Origin: Siphonodentalium dalli
Lineage: Eukaryota > Mollusca > Scaphopoda > Gadilida > Siphonodentaliidae
Length of the DNA stretch: 64,000 bases
Assembly (NCBI GenBank): GCA_032622095.1
Contig: CP136061.1
Coordinates: forward strand, 121,348,754 to 121,412,753
Reading direction: 5' to 3'
Shown in pieces: positions 23,245 to 34,444 of the stretch. The notes under the pieces were generated by a model, which saw only the letters and a program-made list of their open reading frames with translations, searched no databases and was not told the DNA's origin. The translations under genes and the position numbers were made by a program. Positions within the stretch are counted from its first letter, which is position 1. Each line of letters starts with the position of its first letter.

Positions 23245-24160
23245 GTCCGGGAGCTAATAGGAGTACCCTTGCACCCCCCCCCCCCCCTGGGACTTAACTT
23301 CACCCCACTCATTTTGTTCCTTATTATGTCCTTCAACTTTTAAGCAATGTTAACAAGAAAAAAAAGTGGCCGTGTAGACTCCAGACAAGATGGCGTCCAT
23401 CATGGCCGCCGTTTTTCAGACCAGACCCTAGGTCAGTTTTATGCAAATTATAGCGGGAAAATCTTGTAAAATGTATATATTTTCGTGAAGCTGAGACATA
23501 ATTACACTTTTTTTGGGCCAAAATTTAAACTCACCACCCAAGATGGCCGCCAAAATGGCCGCCGGAAGATGAAAATATGACATTTTTTCACAAATATCTT
23601 CTAGATCAATTCATGCTGTTTGGAACTGGTTGAGTAATATGACTTTATTTAGTGTTGTGTATATTAACTGATCATTGGAGCAATTAAATGTGCAACTAAT
23701 GGGGTCCTAGCCCCTTTCTGATCCCTCAAAAATTCGATTTTACAGAACGCGGTACAAAATTTTACAAAAAATCACAATTGGGATTCTAGTCATATTTCAA
23801 AAAGAAATGAAAAGAACATTGTAATGTAAGTGAGGCATATCATTACCTATGAATATTCCAACTCTCTGGAACCAAAAATCTTACCTTGGCTCAAAATGGC
23901 TGCGAAAATGGCCGCCAAAATATGGAAAATGTTAAATATTGCCCCAGGGTTTGTTCAAGTAAAATGCAACTATCTTTGGTATCAAAGGTGTTTATTGTTT
24001 TGGTCTATCTTAAGTGTGTCACACGGTGGTGTTTAAAGACTAAAATGCTCAAGATGGCTTCCAAAATGGCAACCAATTTGTAATGATAAGGAAAAAAATA
24101 AATGGGGTGAAGTTAAGTCCCAGGGGGGGGGTGCAAGGGTACCCATATTAGCTCCCGGAC
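23245..24160 (+). mobile_element. TA-flanked transposon with 60-bp TIRs
   Basis: Both ends begin GTCCGGGAGCTAATA and continue with GTACCCTTGCAC, a C tract (C14 left; G9 on the plus strand at right) and TGGGACTTAACTTCACCCC. TA dinucleotides flank both ends (23243-23244 and 24161-24162). The interior carries repeated AAGATGGCCGCCAAAATGGC-type motifs and aligns with the arms of the 28.5-32.8-kb inverted repeat. TA flanks suggest Tc1/mariner-type integration, but no transposase is encoded, so the superfamily is open. Confidence 0.85.
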
Positions 24161-24162
24161 TA

Positions 24163-24449
24163 TATTAGTATTTCGTATATTTATCGACATAGTTGGACCG
24201 CCGTGACAAAACATTGAGCTACCATCGTGGTTATATTCATCGCAGTCTGGACTAGACGAGGTCGCCATTGAAACTCTGGCGACATCGTGATCGATTTGAA
24301 AGGCTGGCTACGAATGTGACTGACGCTGTGTGACAATGACCCAATCAGCCCTACTGAGTTCGAACCTCCATAAAAAAAATTATTAACTGCGAAACCTGCA
24401 GCTTATGAGTCGCTTTAATGTAATATCCAAATGCAAAATTTAAATCCAG
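24163..24449. other. No recognisable feature
   Basis: An unassigned spacer. One GAGTTCGAACCTCC near 24358 resembles a reversed B-box, but no tRNA or SINE body accompanies it. Confidence 0.35.
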
Positions 24450-24981
24450 TTAAAGGCACGGGCGGCGTTCGTTGCAGAAATATTTACATTTGTTCAAATC
24501 GCTTTCAATAGAAGGAACACCAAAATGTATACAGTTCCGCTCATATGCCAAACATAATCAGCGCGTAAACAGTATATTGTCGTCAATACGTACGGTGGTG
24601 CACGTAAACAAGAGCCTGCTCATGTTACAGAAGTTGTGCTTCTGTTTACATAACACAGCGCAATTCTATTGGTTAATCACATAAAAATGATATAAACGCT
24701 CTTTATTATTTCCATATCAGGAGAACAGTAACAAATAACGCTCTTTATGTTTACCATATCCGGATCTAAACAAATTAAACCCAGGTTACGTAACGTATTT
24801 TGCCTTTGTTTACATAACAAATGGGGGGGGGGTGACAATAACACACTGTTTATGCCATATTTCTGATTGGCATACGAACAAAGTCTGTATATATCTTACT
24901 ATTCTTTCTGTTTATGGCGGTTTTTGACGGAGGTGAATATTTTAACAGCATACCCACCATCAACGCCGCCCGTATCTTTAA
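24450..24981 (+). mobile_element. TTAA-flanked 0.52-kb element
   Basis: TTAA lies at 24450-24453 and 24978-24981. The TIRs are AGGCACGGGCGGCGTT and its near-reverse AACGCCGCCCGTATCT (two mismatches). The right half (CGCTCTTTATGTTTACCATA, GTTTATGGCGGTTTTTGACG) recurs inverted at 45515-45725. TTAA targets plus AGG-starting ends fit Kolobok-like elements. A G10 run lies near 24823. A 70-codon frame (24472-24684) has no recognised motif. Confidence 0.75.
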
Positions 24982-25003
24982 ACAATCAAGCAGCAAACAA
25001 ATC

Positions 25004-25106
25004 TCACAGGCCCCTGTGGAAAATTACTAAAATACCTATATAGACTATACCAGTGTTCTATATAGTCTATGTTGGTATTTTAGTAATTTTCCCCAGGGGC
25101 CTGTGA
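25004..25106. repeat. 103-bp palindromic MITE
   Basis: The arms TCACAGGCCCCTGTGGAAAA... and ...TTTTCCCCAGGGGCCTGTGA pair over about 45 bp, including AATTACTAAAATACC against GGTATTTTAGTAATT and ATATAGACTA against TAGTCTATAT. CAAAT lies just left of the element (separated by C) and directly right, a possible 5-bp target duplication. Confidence 0.85.
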
Positions 25107-25689
25107 CAAATATTTCTCATAATTATTTCAATATATGACATACAGAGCAATTGGGGACGAATTGAAGCTTGTGTGTATGGGTCAATTTTATATTTGTGGT
25201 GTGGTGAAAATGGTATTGTGATTTATTTAGGTTCTGCTCTAGTTACAAAAATTAAAACTTTGAAGGCAGATTTCCTGTATACAAATCCATGCATTGTTAG
25301 TGTAAATCGACTTTTCAGAATTTGAAGATTCAGACTATGTCAGAGAACATTACGTGCATGACGACGACCGTCGTGGTAATCAAATTCATCGTGAATTATA
25401 TGCACGAAACAAGCAAATTGGCCGAATGAGATCTATAACGTAGTGGTAAGTGGACCGGAATACCCATGGCTCAACACGGAGCGTCTGTTATTATTGCAGA
25501 TGGGATTTGGTCAAATAGGACAGCTTCCTGAGCTTTTCTTCGAATGCCTGATTCGTTTGTTGCGTGCCGAAATGTTTTAATGATGAAGGTCAGTGTTGCC
25601 CCGCAGGCTGTACAGGAATCTGTCCTATATCGATCACATTCAAATACCCTCAGTAATTCCTTGCTTCTATGAACTGGTTAATGGTGGAA
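25107..25689. other. No recognisable gene
   Basis: Unassigned sequence; no exon or repeat recognised. Confidence 0.4.
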
Positions 25690-25910
25690 TTAACCCTTGC
25701 TATACTAAATGGATTCTCTCATTAAGTTAACAAGAGTATACATATAATAGGAAATGTATATTATTGATGTTGAGGAATGTACATGCAGGTAATCCTAGCA
25801 GACGACAGATAATACATATGCAGAAGGAGTACTCTTTATTGAGGGAAATGTTCAGATAATAAGTTCAACAAATGGTCGTTTGTTGAACTTATTATCTGCA
25901 CTAAACGTGA
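25690..25910 (+). mobile_element. Hairpin MITE (CCCTTRCTATACTAAAT family), copy 2
   Basis: The left end is CCCTTGCTATACTAAATGGA. Inside is AGCAGACGACAGATAATAC, then the hairpin AGATAATAAGTTCAACAAA opposite TTTGTTGAACTTATTATCT at 25855-25900. The right terminal repeat is missing. Its uninterrupted CGACAGATAA shows the empty site for the nested insertion in copy 3. Confidence 0.7.
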
Positions 25911-25947
25911 TGAAACTCGACATCTGACGGTTGAAGCGTTTCAATCT

Positions 25948-26252
25948 TGTTTGGGTATATTGGGGTTTATCGTGGTTTCAATCGTTAAGCCTTTTGACGA
26001 CGTTGCCACTTTTATGGATGGAGGAAAGCGTGTAGAGGCCTCATATCACCGGGAATTAATCTACTACACATATAGAAACCACTGATCCATTGAAAGCAAC
26101 CGAAACCTCGCCCAGATACACGAATCATGTTATCGTCCTTTTTTTTAGCCCTGTTTCGCACTTTCAACGGGATTAGAAACAGCTTCGTCGTCGCTGGGTG
26201 TCTTATGTTTGCCAAATGCGTCGCGTACTTTACAAAATGAGCCACCGGGGCG
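25948..26252 (-). mobile_element. tRNA-derived SINE, long form
   Basis: Read on the minus strand from about 26252: CCGGTGGCTCATTTTGTAAA (A-box region), then GTTTCTAATCCC (B-box-like), ATTCGTGTATCTGGGCGAGG, a middle block with GTGGTTTCTATATGTGTAGT and AATTCCCGGTGA, and a tail GATTGAAACCACGATAAACC. The tRNA-like head, shared middle and shared tail with 55440-55757 define one family of about 310 bp. Confidence 0.75.
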
Positions 26253-26685
26253 TATCATGCATAAATTTGTTCGAGATTGGATCTCATAATATTCGGGAAC
26301 AGTACGTTTACAACTAGTTTCCCATTACGGTGTCGAATCGCCGGTGGCATTTCAAAGATAAATTAAAGAGGATTTAAGTAGCGACAGATTCATTAGGGAA
26401 AGAACTGCATGTGCTCAGACCTGCAGATAGGACGACGATTATTAAACGTCTGTTACTGAAAAAAATACTGGCCCTCCACCTCAGCCCGTGTAATTGATTT
26501 TAACCCTGTAATGACGGAAGCTTCGCTGGTGCAGCGTTAAGATCCTGTGCCAGTAGATTCTCTTGGGAAGGAGTTATTTTCTTTTTGCTGAGCAATGAAT
26601 AGAATGATAAAGAAGAAAAGTAAAATAGACGTCACCAAAGATCCATGTGAAGTTTGGTGATGATCAGATGAGGAATGTGGTCGTC
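26253..26685. other. No recognisable gene
   Basis: Unassigned sequence; the minus-strand frame reaching 26839 overlaps the following repeat and is not supported. Confidence 0.4.
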
Positions 26686-27240
26686 TGTTGATTGCGCCAA
26701 ATGATTTAGTCATACAAAGAGTAAATTCCAAGATGCCCGCTGGCGGCCATGTTTTTCGACGAGTTAAGGTCAAAATAGGAGGCACCCATCTAGAGGTCAA
26801 TCCGAAGATCCAGAATGAAGTTGAGGTGATTCTAAACATGCCTGTAAATTTTCAAATCGATTCTCCAATAAATGCGGGCTGCTGTGTGTGCCGGTGGATT
26901 CAAATTTGAAATCCAAGATGGCTGCTGGCGACCATTGTTTTTCATCGACAATTGTTCAAATTCGATAGCTCCCATCTGCAGACGATCACAATCGTGCCTG
27001 CTAAATTTTAAAATGATCCGCCATACATAGGGTTGTAGGGTGTGCCGATGGATTCAAATTTGAAATCGAAGATGCTGGCGACCATGTTTTTAATCGAAAT
27101 TCGGAAAAATTCGATAGCTCCCATCTATAGATCACCCTGAAGCGACATATAAAGTTGGTGAAGATCGGATGAGGGATGCGGTTTGTAGGGCGTGCCGAAG
27201 GAAATTGTTGACGCGCGGACGCCCCCCCCCCCCCACTCAC
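26686..27240 (+). repeat. Tandem copies of a GATGGCTGCTGGCGACCA repeat
   Basis: Successive units carry CCAAGATG, GCTGGCGACCATGTTTTT, ATTCGATAGCTCCCATCT, GATCGGATGAGGGATG and GTGCCGATGGATTCAAATTT, with a step near 156 bp between 26894 and 27051. Related single units lie at 47560-48100 and 48780-48930. A C13 tract follows at 27222-27234. Frames open through the units reflect the repeat. Confidence 0.75.
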
Positions 27241-27655
27241 ACACACGGACGCCAACCCATGGCAATAGCTCAAACTTTGTAAAACTGAGCTAATTAGTAT
27301 GAAAAACATATGAGGATTACAATAGTTGCACGAGGGTCGTGTAATAAACACCGAACTGTATAAATGTGTTATTGACCGATAGTTTATAGTACATTTTGTA
27401 CTCTTAATAGCAATATCGCTTGTTTCCCTCAACGTGTTGTGATATACTTAAGAAATACACTGATGGCCATGCAGTAACACACTCGTATAAGTACTGTTCG
27501 GTATGAGAGAGGGTGTGTGTGCATGTATATATAAACCATACCCAACGGATTCAGTTTTAACCTTAAAATGACGACGGGAAAAATGAGTGATTACAGGTAC
27601 AAAAAAGCACACTTAAGTCTTTTCTTTAAACATATTTTTTATAATATACATAAAC
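27241..27655. other. No recognisable gene
   Basis: It begins with a short CACACA run after the C13 tract; the rest is unassigned. Confidence 0.4.
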
Positions 27656-28062
27656 AAGAGCATGGATGTACAGGGCGTGGCAATATATGCCCGTGGTAAT
27701 TCCAACATAGGGTCATAACTCTTGTTAATATTGCCAGCGGTGTCCAAATTCGACCTTGACCTGTTGACTATGTTGTGCTAGAAAACTCACATATCAAATA
27801 TCATTCCATTCAGTTCAGACTAACTAAAGTTATCGAAAATTTAGTGCAAATTCCATAAAAAATGGCCATAACTCTGTTGAAAATTGGAGGGCGGAACACA
27901 AATTCGAACTTGGCCTGTATTTTGTGCTATACATGCAGTAAACCCTGACCAAATTTTATTCCTTTCAGTTGAGACTATCAAAAGTTATCATCCGAAACCA
28001 AAAGCGAATGAACGGACGGACGGGGCTGACAGACCAGTAACATATACGTCCCGTTGTTAAAA
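27656..28062 (+). repeat. Dimeric interspersed repeat ending in GGACGGACGG
   Basis: Two related halves of about 145 bp each contain CATAACTCTKTT, CAAATTCGAMCTTG, TTGTGCTA, ATTCMWTTCAGTT and AAAGTTATC. They are followed by GAATGAACGGACGGACGGGG. Interspersed repeats with this wording and a GGAC-rich end are common in invertebrate genomes; the element type is not determined. Confidence 0.6.
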
Positions 28063-28498
28063 AAACGACCGTATAAAATGGATTTGGGCATAAGTTTCAA
28101 AACAAAATGAGCCCCTTTGCCTGCTGTGTATATAGAAATCTGGGGGTCTAGTGGTAGCACCGGTATTCTAAGATAAACTTTGGAATCACACTTGATTTAT
28201 ATTGATTATTTAGATTATACTGTTACAAATCAAATACTAGCCACATGAGTATCCACTACCAGCACAACTATGTTTGATGAATTAAAATAATCTTGACAAC
28301 GCCGAGACTTCTGGCACAAACTGGAAGATGGTGACATCATGTATGCCAAGTAATTATTATCAGCTGTCGATCAAAATAATGTGATTTGAATATTGTATAT
28401 GTTATCGTGTGAAATCCCACTTTCACAGAAACGCCAAAATTGCATTAGAATATACTAGACGTCAATCTAAAAGATTACTATTAGTCTGGTCGATAAAA
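28063..28498. other. No gene; possible tRNA-like fragment
   Basis: GGGGGTCTAGTGGTAGCACC near 28142 resembles a tRNA A-box, but no B-box follows at the right distance. The rest is unassigned. Confidence 0.35.
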
Positions 28499-31400
28499 GG
28501 TTTGACCTAGAAAAAATTTGGACTAAGTTGGTTTGTATAACATTTTGAAGAGGAATATATCCTCTATAACATATCCAAAATCCGCTAAAATCCGCTTTGA
28601 GCATTTTTTGTAATGCAAGATGGCGTCCAAGATGGCTGCCATTTTCCTATAAGTCAGCTTGATGCAATTATAGAGAGAACATCTTGTCATATGTATACAC
28701 ATGTATACATTTTTGTGAAGCTAAGACATAACTCCACCTTTATGTGCCAAAATTGGAACTCCCCGTCCAAGATGGCCGCCAAAATGGCGACCTGCAATGG
28801 ATTTTTTACGTTTTTTACTAATATCTTTAAGATAAGTTTCTGTGGCTTGGAACTGGTTAAGAACTGTGACTTTATTATTTTGTATTTATCATGTTAACTG
28901 ACCATTGGAGAAATGAAATATGCTGTTTGTGGGATCAACACCCCTTCCGATCACTCAAAAATTCGATTTTACAAAACACGGTATAACATTTCACAAAAGA
29001 TCCCCATTGGGATTCTACTCATATTTCACCAATAAGTTTGAAGAACTGTGCAATGTAAGTGATGCATTCTATATCTTATTGATATTCGAACTCAACGGTA
29101 CAAAATTTGTCACTTTGGCTCAAAATGGCTGTCAAAATGGCTGCCAAAATGGCCGCCAAAATATGGAAAATGGTAATTATTATCCCAGCGTGCCATGCAA
29201 CCGCTTACAAGTTGTGGTGATGCACACAATTGACCATTCTGTATTATATGGCTTGACTACTAACATTTATCATGCACATTGGGTATTTGTTACTATTTTA
29301 ACCACTGAAATTACCAGAATAATTCGAAATTTTCTGTCACAAACCTGATATCAAAATCGGCAAAAAATCGCTTTTCAGGTTTCAGCCATTTTTTAAAAGT
29401 AAAATGGAACTATGATTGGTATCAAAGATGTTTATTGTTTTGATATGTGTTAGATGTGTCACACTGAGGTGTTTTAGACAAAATTACTCAAGATGGCTTC
29501 CAAAATGGCAACCAAATTTGGTAAACATTATTATATACATATACATATGTGTATATACGTGGTGTATATGTATACAGTCTCAATCGTGACTCACATGCTA
29601 CTTAATCAACTAAGTGTTCTATTCTGGTTGTCCCGGTACCCTACGAGGCATGACAAGTTCATTTTGAGTAATGCAATATGGATTTTGCCAAAAACTTCCT
29701 TGTTTTTGAACGGAAATGGGCAGAATGTTGAAACGGAACTGACAGGGATCATAATATGTGGCTTTTCTGGCCCATTCGCATCAACATTGATCAACTTAAT
29801 ACAGTGTGTATGTCTGTTGACTGTATGGTCATAGGCGATGTGAGTATGTATACATGGATTTATTGTATTAATGAATGAGGTGAATATTTATACAATGTGT
29901 GACTATATGGTCATGGATGGAGTGTCCATAGTGAGATGTATAGGTATATAAGGAATCATGTGTGAGGTGAACGTGTTTACAGTGGGTGGCTGTCTGGTCA
30001 TTGAAGTGGTGTATGGACATACTGAGAGCAGCTACAATGTCCTGTGTGTATATATGTAGTGACCGTGTTGTCGGGGGTGGGCTGTACATGTGTACATTTG
30101 GTGGCTGTATTGTCATTGGTGGGTGTATATGTATACATTTGTTGGATGTATGGTAATGGATGGGTATATGGATAAATAGGGTGTGGTTGTATGGTTATGT
30201 GCAATGTGTATAGGTGTACATGGAATGAGTGCACGGTAATTGTTGAAGTGTATATGCATACATGGAGTACACTTTGGTGGCCATTGTTGGCTAGTGTAAA
30301 TAGAGAGTGGCATCGTGGTGATGAGTGGGATGTATATGTTTATATGTAGGGCCTATTGTATTGTCATTGGTGGTGTGTACAAGTATACAGTGAATAGCTG
30401 AATGCTCATGGGGGTATATAAGTATACAGCGAGTGGCTGAATTGTATGAACTCTGAAGTGTAGGATTGGCCGTGTGCGGGGTATTGGTATATCTAGAAGG
30501 GTCATTGATAAGGTATATATACACCTGGAGTGATGATGTGGTCATGGGTGAGGTGTATATGTATATCATGAGTGACTAGATGGCCATGGCACGGCCAATA
30601 TGTATATAGGGATTGACCGTATGGCAAAATTAATGGTGGGGTGAATTTATATACAAGGAGTGACTATGCTCACGAATGTGGTTTATGCGTATACAGCGAG
30701 AGGCTGAATTGTCATGGGTCAGGTGTATATGCAAGTCAGGAGTGTATGAATGGCCGTGTGCGCGGTACGGGATATTGGTATATCTAGAAGGGCTGTAGGG
30801 CCATTTTGGTGAGGTATATATGTATATACCTGGAGTGATTCTGTGGTTTTGGGTTGGGTGTATATGTATATATTGAGTGGCTATATGGCCACGGGTGTCG
30901 CAGATATGTATATATACAGGGATTGAGTATGTATGACCACTGGTGAGGCAAATAGGTGTACAAGAAGTGATGTATGATCATGGATGTAGCGAACAGGTAT
31001 AGCAGGCGTGACTGTATGGTAATCGGTGGGGTGTATATGCATATCTTTAGTGGCTATATAACTATGCATGTGGCAAATAAATATACATGGAGTGACTGTA
31101 TGGCCTATGGTGGGTCGAATATGTATACAAGAGGTTACTTTATATGTATACAGGTTGTGTGAGGTGTAGGAGTATAACTGGTGTGGATGCATGGTTATTC
31201 ACGGCTATAGGGCCATGCGTTGGTGTATGAGTAAACCCAAGTGTGGCTGTATGGTAATGGGTGAGGTGTATGTCTATACAGCGAGTGGCACATGACCATT
31301 TATGTGGTATTCATGTATATATGGAGTGACTGCATGCTCATGTGTGATTTGTACTGGTGCACATTTGGGTTACTATCGCTTTTCACAATAACTCAAGGAT

Positions 31401-32781
31401 ATGTTAATCGATAGAGGTAATATCAGAGTGTTCTCCACATTAATTGCGTTTTGTATGCAATGTGACGAAAACGGTTTACCTGACAATAGTTAATAAGTTA
31501 ATAAATTTTGATGCTAATGGGCCAGAGTAGCCACATAATATGATCCCTTTCAGTTCAGTTTCAACGTTCTGTCCGTTTCCGTTAAAAAACATGGACATAA
31601 TCCCAAAAGAGGTGTTCGGCAAAATCCATACTGCATCCCATAAAATGAATTTGTCGTGCCTCATAATGTGCTGGGACAAACAGAATATAAGATTTAGTTG
31701 TCAGTTGATTAAGTAGCATGTTTAATAACCAAGTGAGTCACAATTTGCTACCATTTCGGAGCACCAGACAATAATGTTCGGAATATAAATTTTTACCAAA
31801 TTTGGTTGCCATTTTGCAAGTCATCTTGAGTAATATTGACACATTTAAGGCATATCAAAATAAAAACAATCTTTGATACCAAAGATAGTTCAATTTTACA
31901 TGAACAAAATGGTCCAAACATGAAAAGTTATTTTTTGCCGAGTTTGATGCTGTTTGTGATAGAAAAATCCCATAATTCTTGTAATTTCAGAATAGTAAAT
32001 AGTAAAAATTAATCAAGGTGCATAATAAATGCTGGTGTTCAATGTATATAAGACAGAATAGTCAATTGTGTGCATCACCACAACTTGTAAGCGGTTGCAT
32101 GGCACGCTGTGATAATAATTATCATTTTCCATATTTTGGCGGCCATTTTGACAGCCATTTTGAGCCAAAGTGACAATTTTGGTACCATTGAGTTCGAATA
32201 TCAATAAGATATAGACTGCATTACTTACATTGCACAGTTCGTCCCACTTCTTGGTGAAATATGAGTAGAATCCCAATGGGGATCTTTTGTGAAATGTTAT
32301 ACCGCGTTTTGTAAAATCTAATTTTTGAGTGATCGAAAGGGGTGTGGACCTCATAAAGAGCATATTTCATTGCTCCAATGGTCAGTTAACATGGTAAATA
32401 CAAAATAAAGTCGCAATTCTCAACCAGTTCCAAACCACAGAAACTTATCTCAAAGATATTAGTGAAAAACGTAAATATTCCACTTCCGGTCGCCATTTTG
32501 GCGGCCATCTTGGACGGGGAGTTCCAATTTTGGCACATAAAGGTGGAATTGTGTCTTACCTTCATAAAAATGTATACATGTGTATACATATGACAAGATG
32601 TTCTCACTATAATTGCATCAATCTGACTTATAGGAAAATAGCAGCCATCTTGGACGCCATCTTGAATTACAAAAAATGCTCAAAGCGGATTTTAGCGGAT
32701 TTTGGATATGTTATAGAGGAGAGCTTCCTCTTTAAAATGGTATAAAAACCAACTTAGTCCGAATTTTTTCTAGGTTGACCC
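28499..32781. mobile_element. 4.3-kb inverted-repeat (foldback) structure
   Basis: The left arm (28499-29800) and right arm (31488-32781) are about 1.3 kb each and reverse complements along their length. Shared blocks are TTGACCTAGAAAAAATTTGG at the outer end, CAAGATGGCGTCCAAGATGG, GCATGCAACCGCTTACAAGT-type sequence and GTTGAAACNGAACTGA at the inner end. Many substitutions and small indels separate the arms. Each arm aligns inside with the TA-flanked element at 23245-24160. The enclosed 1.7 kb is a decayed minisatellite. Open frames of 142 and 116 codons in the two arms are the same repeat read twice. Confidence 0.9.
29820..31390 (+). repeat. Decayed minisatellite of about 42 bp per unit
   Basis: A loose unit GGTGTATATGTATACA, then a short G-rich piece and GTGACTGTATGGTCATGG, recurs roughly every 41-43 bp (for example near 30100, 30142, 30183 and 30225). 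About 35 units are inferred. Divergence is high. The strand is strongly biased, G/T-rich on plus. Confidence 0.75.
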
Positions 32782-33819
32782 TAAATTTTGACTATATCGG
32801 CACTTTAACCCGTTTTATGCCAAATACTCATTTACGATTAGTTCCCTTATGAACAAATACCCTCCAGTAAATGGGGTTCCTCCTGCACGTCGGTCATTTG
32901 TTCTTTGTTTATTTTTTCATCGCCCCCCCCCCCCCCCCCAATGAATTATAGACCATCCCAATGTATACTTTATAACTACGTCACATAAAAATCCATTTAA
33001 AGCGTTTGGGTTTAGTACTCCATTGAAATGGTTTCAGCACATTATCTACTCAAAATGTATCGTTTCTAAGCAGATTATCTACCTAAAACAAATTCTATTA
33101 TAAGCAGATAATACGCTAGTTTTCGGGAGATAAGGCTGATAATGCAGTCACATGACCCAAATCAACAATCTAGGTTTGCTCACATGGACCGAGTAATGTT
33201 CCCCTTGAACTGAACAAGTGCTCAAAATGGATGCCAATAACACAAGAGAAGTCTGAGCAAACAACACACCAAGGAGAGGGCTGCCTACAGTCCGACTCAT
33301 ATTGGCTTATTACATGTTCACTATGGGTTGAAAATAACACAAATAAATCAACTCGCGACTTACCAGATGTACGCTCTTTAAATTCACATGGCGATTTGGT
33401 CTCCAAAATGCACCAAATAATATTTGCTTTTGAATTTTTAAGTTTTTATCGATATAGGTCGATAAATACTTGAACTACCTTTCTACCGGCACGGTAGGTC
33501 CCAGAAATACGCATTAAAGTCACGTGCACTAAATAGAACTTTGATCACGGTGTTTATGTCCCAAACACACAACAGCCTTGTGCGCGGCATGGAACAGAAA
33601 AGGGCCTTCCGTGTTATTGTCTATTCCTGATATGATAGAAATTAAGAACGCTTGTTACACTTATGTGCGATAAATTGAAGACAGTTGGAAAATGGCTGTG
33701 GCCAATGCCAGCATTTTTCAGAACATATGAAGCCGGTATATCAATAGTTCGCGTATTTATCAACCTATCTTATACTTCCTTCCAAATTACGTAGACAAAA
33801 TTTAGAATCCCATGTTCGT
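32782..33819. other. No supported gene; C17 tract
   Basis: A C17 tract lies at 32923-32939. A segment at 33060-33115 with AAGCAGATTATCTACCTAAA and ATTATAAGCAGATAAT is related, inverted, to 38870-38925. Overlapping 80- and 78-codon frames on opposite strands near 33170-33473 have no recognised domain. Confidence 0.45.
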
Positions 33820-34219
33820 TTAACCCTTTACCCAACAGAACGGCCCTGTGCCAATGCATTCTCTTATATATGCGAGTCGACCATAGATCGCCTCGCATAT
33901 ATAAGAGAATGCATTGGCTTAACATATTAAAAATTATAAAATTGTTAAAGAATGTAAGAAAAAATGGTAAAAAGTTTTTTAAAAAGATTTTTTTTAGGCC
34001 AATGCATTCTCTTATATATGCGAGGCGACCTATGGTCGACTCGCATATATAAGAGAATGCATTGGCACAGTGCCTAACTGTCACTATCACAATGTGGTCA
34101 AGGAGCCGGTTCCAATGATATCCATATTTGTATGGTTTTATTGAGACAGACCGAAGATATTTCAGGCTGTTGAAGCTTTATTTGGCCGGTTTTGGTCGGT
34201 TTGTTGGGTAAAGGGTTAA
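33820..34219 (+). mobile_element. piggyBac-like double-hairpin MITE, copy B
   Basis: Same orientation and structure as copy A: TTAA ends, CCCTTTACCCAACA TIRs, two mutually inverted 67-bp hairpins and the GGAGCCGGTTCCAATGATAT right part. It differs from copy A by few bases (for example CATAGATCGC instead of CATAGGTCGC in loop 1). The right TTAA abuts another TTAA-ended repeat. Confidence 0.9.
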
Positions 34220-34444
34220 ATTGTGTTTTCACTTTGGACCATCTGATTTTATACTCAACAGAATATATGCAACTATAATTTATTTCATTATAATTACCAT
34301 GTCGTTTGCATCGTTCATAGAGCAAACGAGTGTATTTTGCACTAATCTGTTGCTCAAATTCATTCATTTGTTGCATATTTTCTGTTGAGAATAAAAGGAG
34401 AAGGTCCCATATATGGCCGGATTTAGTGTACAGTACCCCTTTAA
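34220..34444 (-). mobile_element. TTAA-ended repeat, copy 3 (most complete)
   Basis: The right end TGGCCGGATTTAGTGTACAG plus TACCCCTTTAA matches copies 1 and 2. The two halves are inverted relative to each other (ACTCAACAGAATATATGCAAC near 34253; GTTGCATATTTTCTGTTGAG near 34370). The outer part of the left end is missing where the piggyBac-like copy B joins. A 144-codon minus-strand frame crosses it; the shared stretch KYTRLLYERCKRHGN is open here, but copy 1 has a stop just upstream. Confidence 0.65.

Noticed and set aside
24352-24368. Reversed tRNA B-box (GAGTTCGAACCTCC)
   Set aside because: No A-box or acceptor stem lies at the expected distance on the minus strand.
27001-27432. 143-codon minus-strand frame
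   Set aside because: It crosses tandem repeat units and a C13 tract, with no motif.
28138-28165. tRNA gene
   Set aside because: Only an A-box-like stretch (GGGGGTCTAGTGGTAGCACC) is present; no B-box or cloverleaf follows.
28920-29348. 142-codon frame as a gene
   Set aside because: It lies in the left arm of the inverted repeat. The right-arm counterpart is a shorter, shifted version, and no domain is seen.
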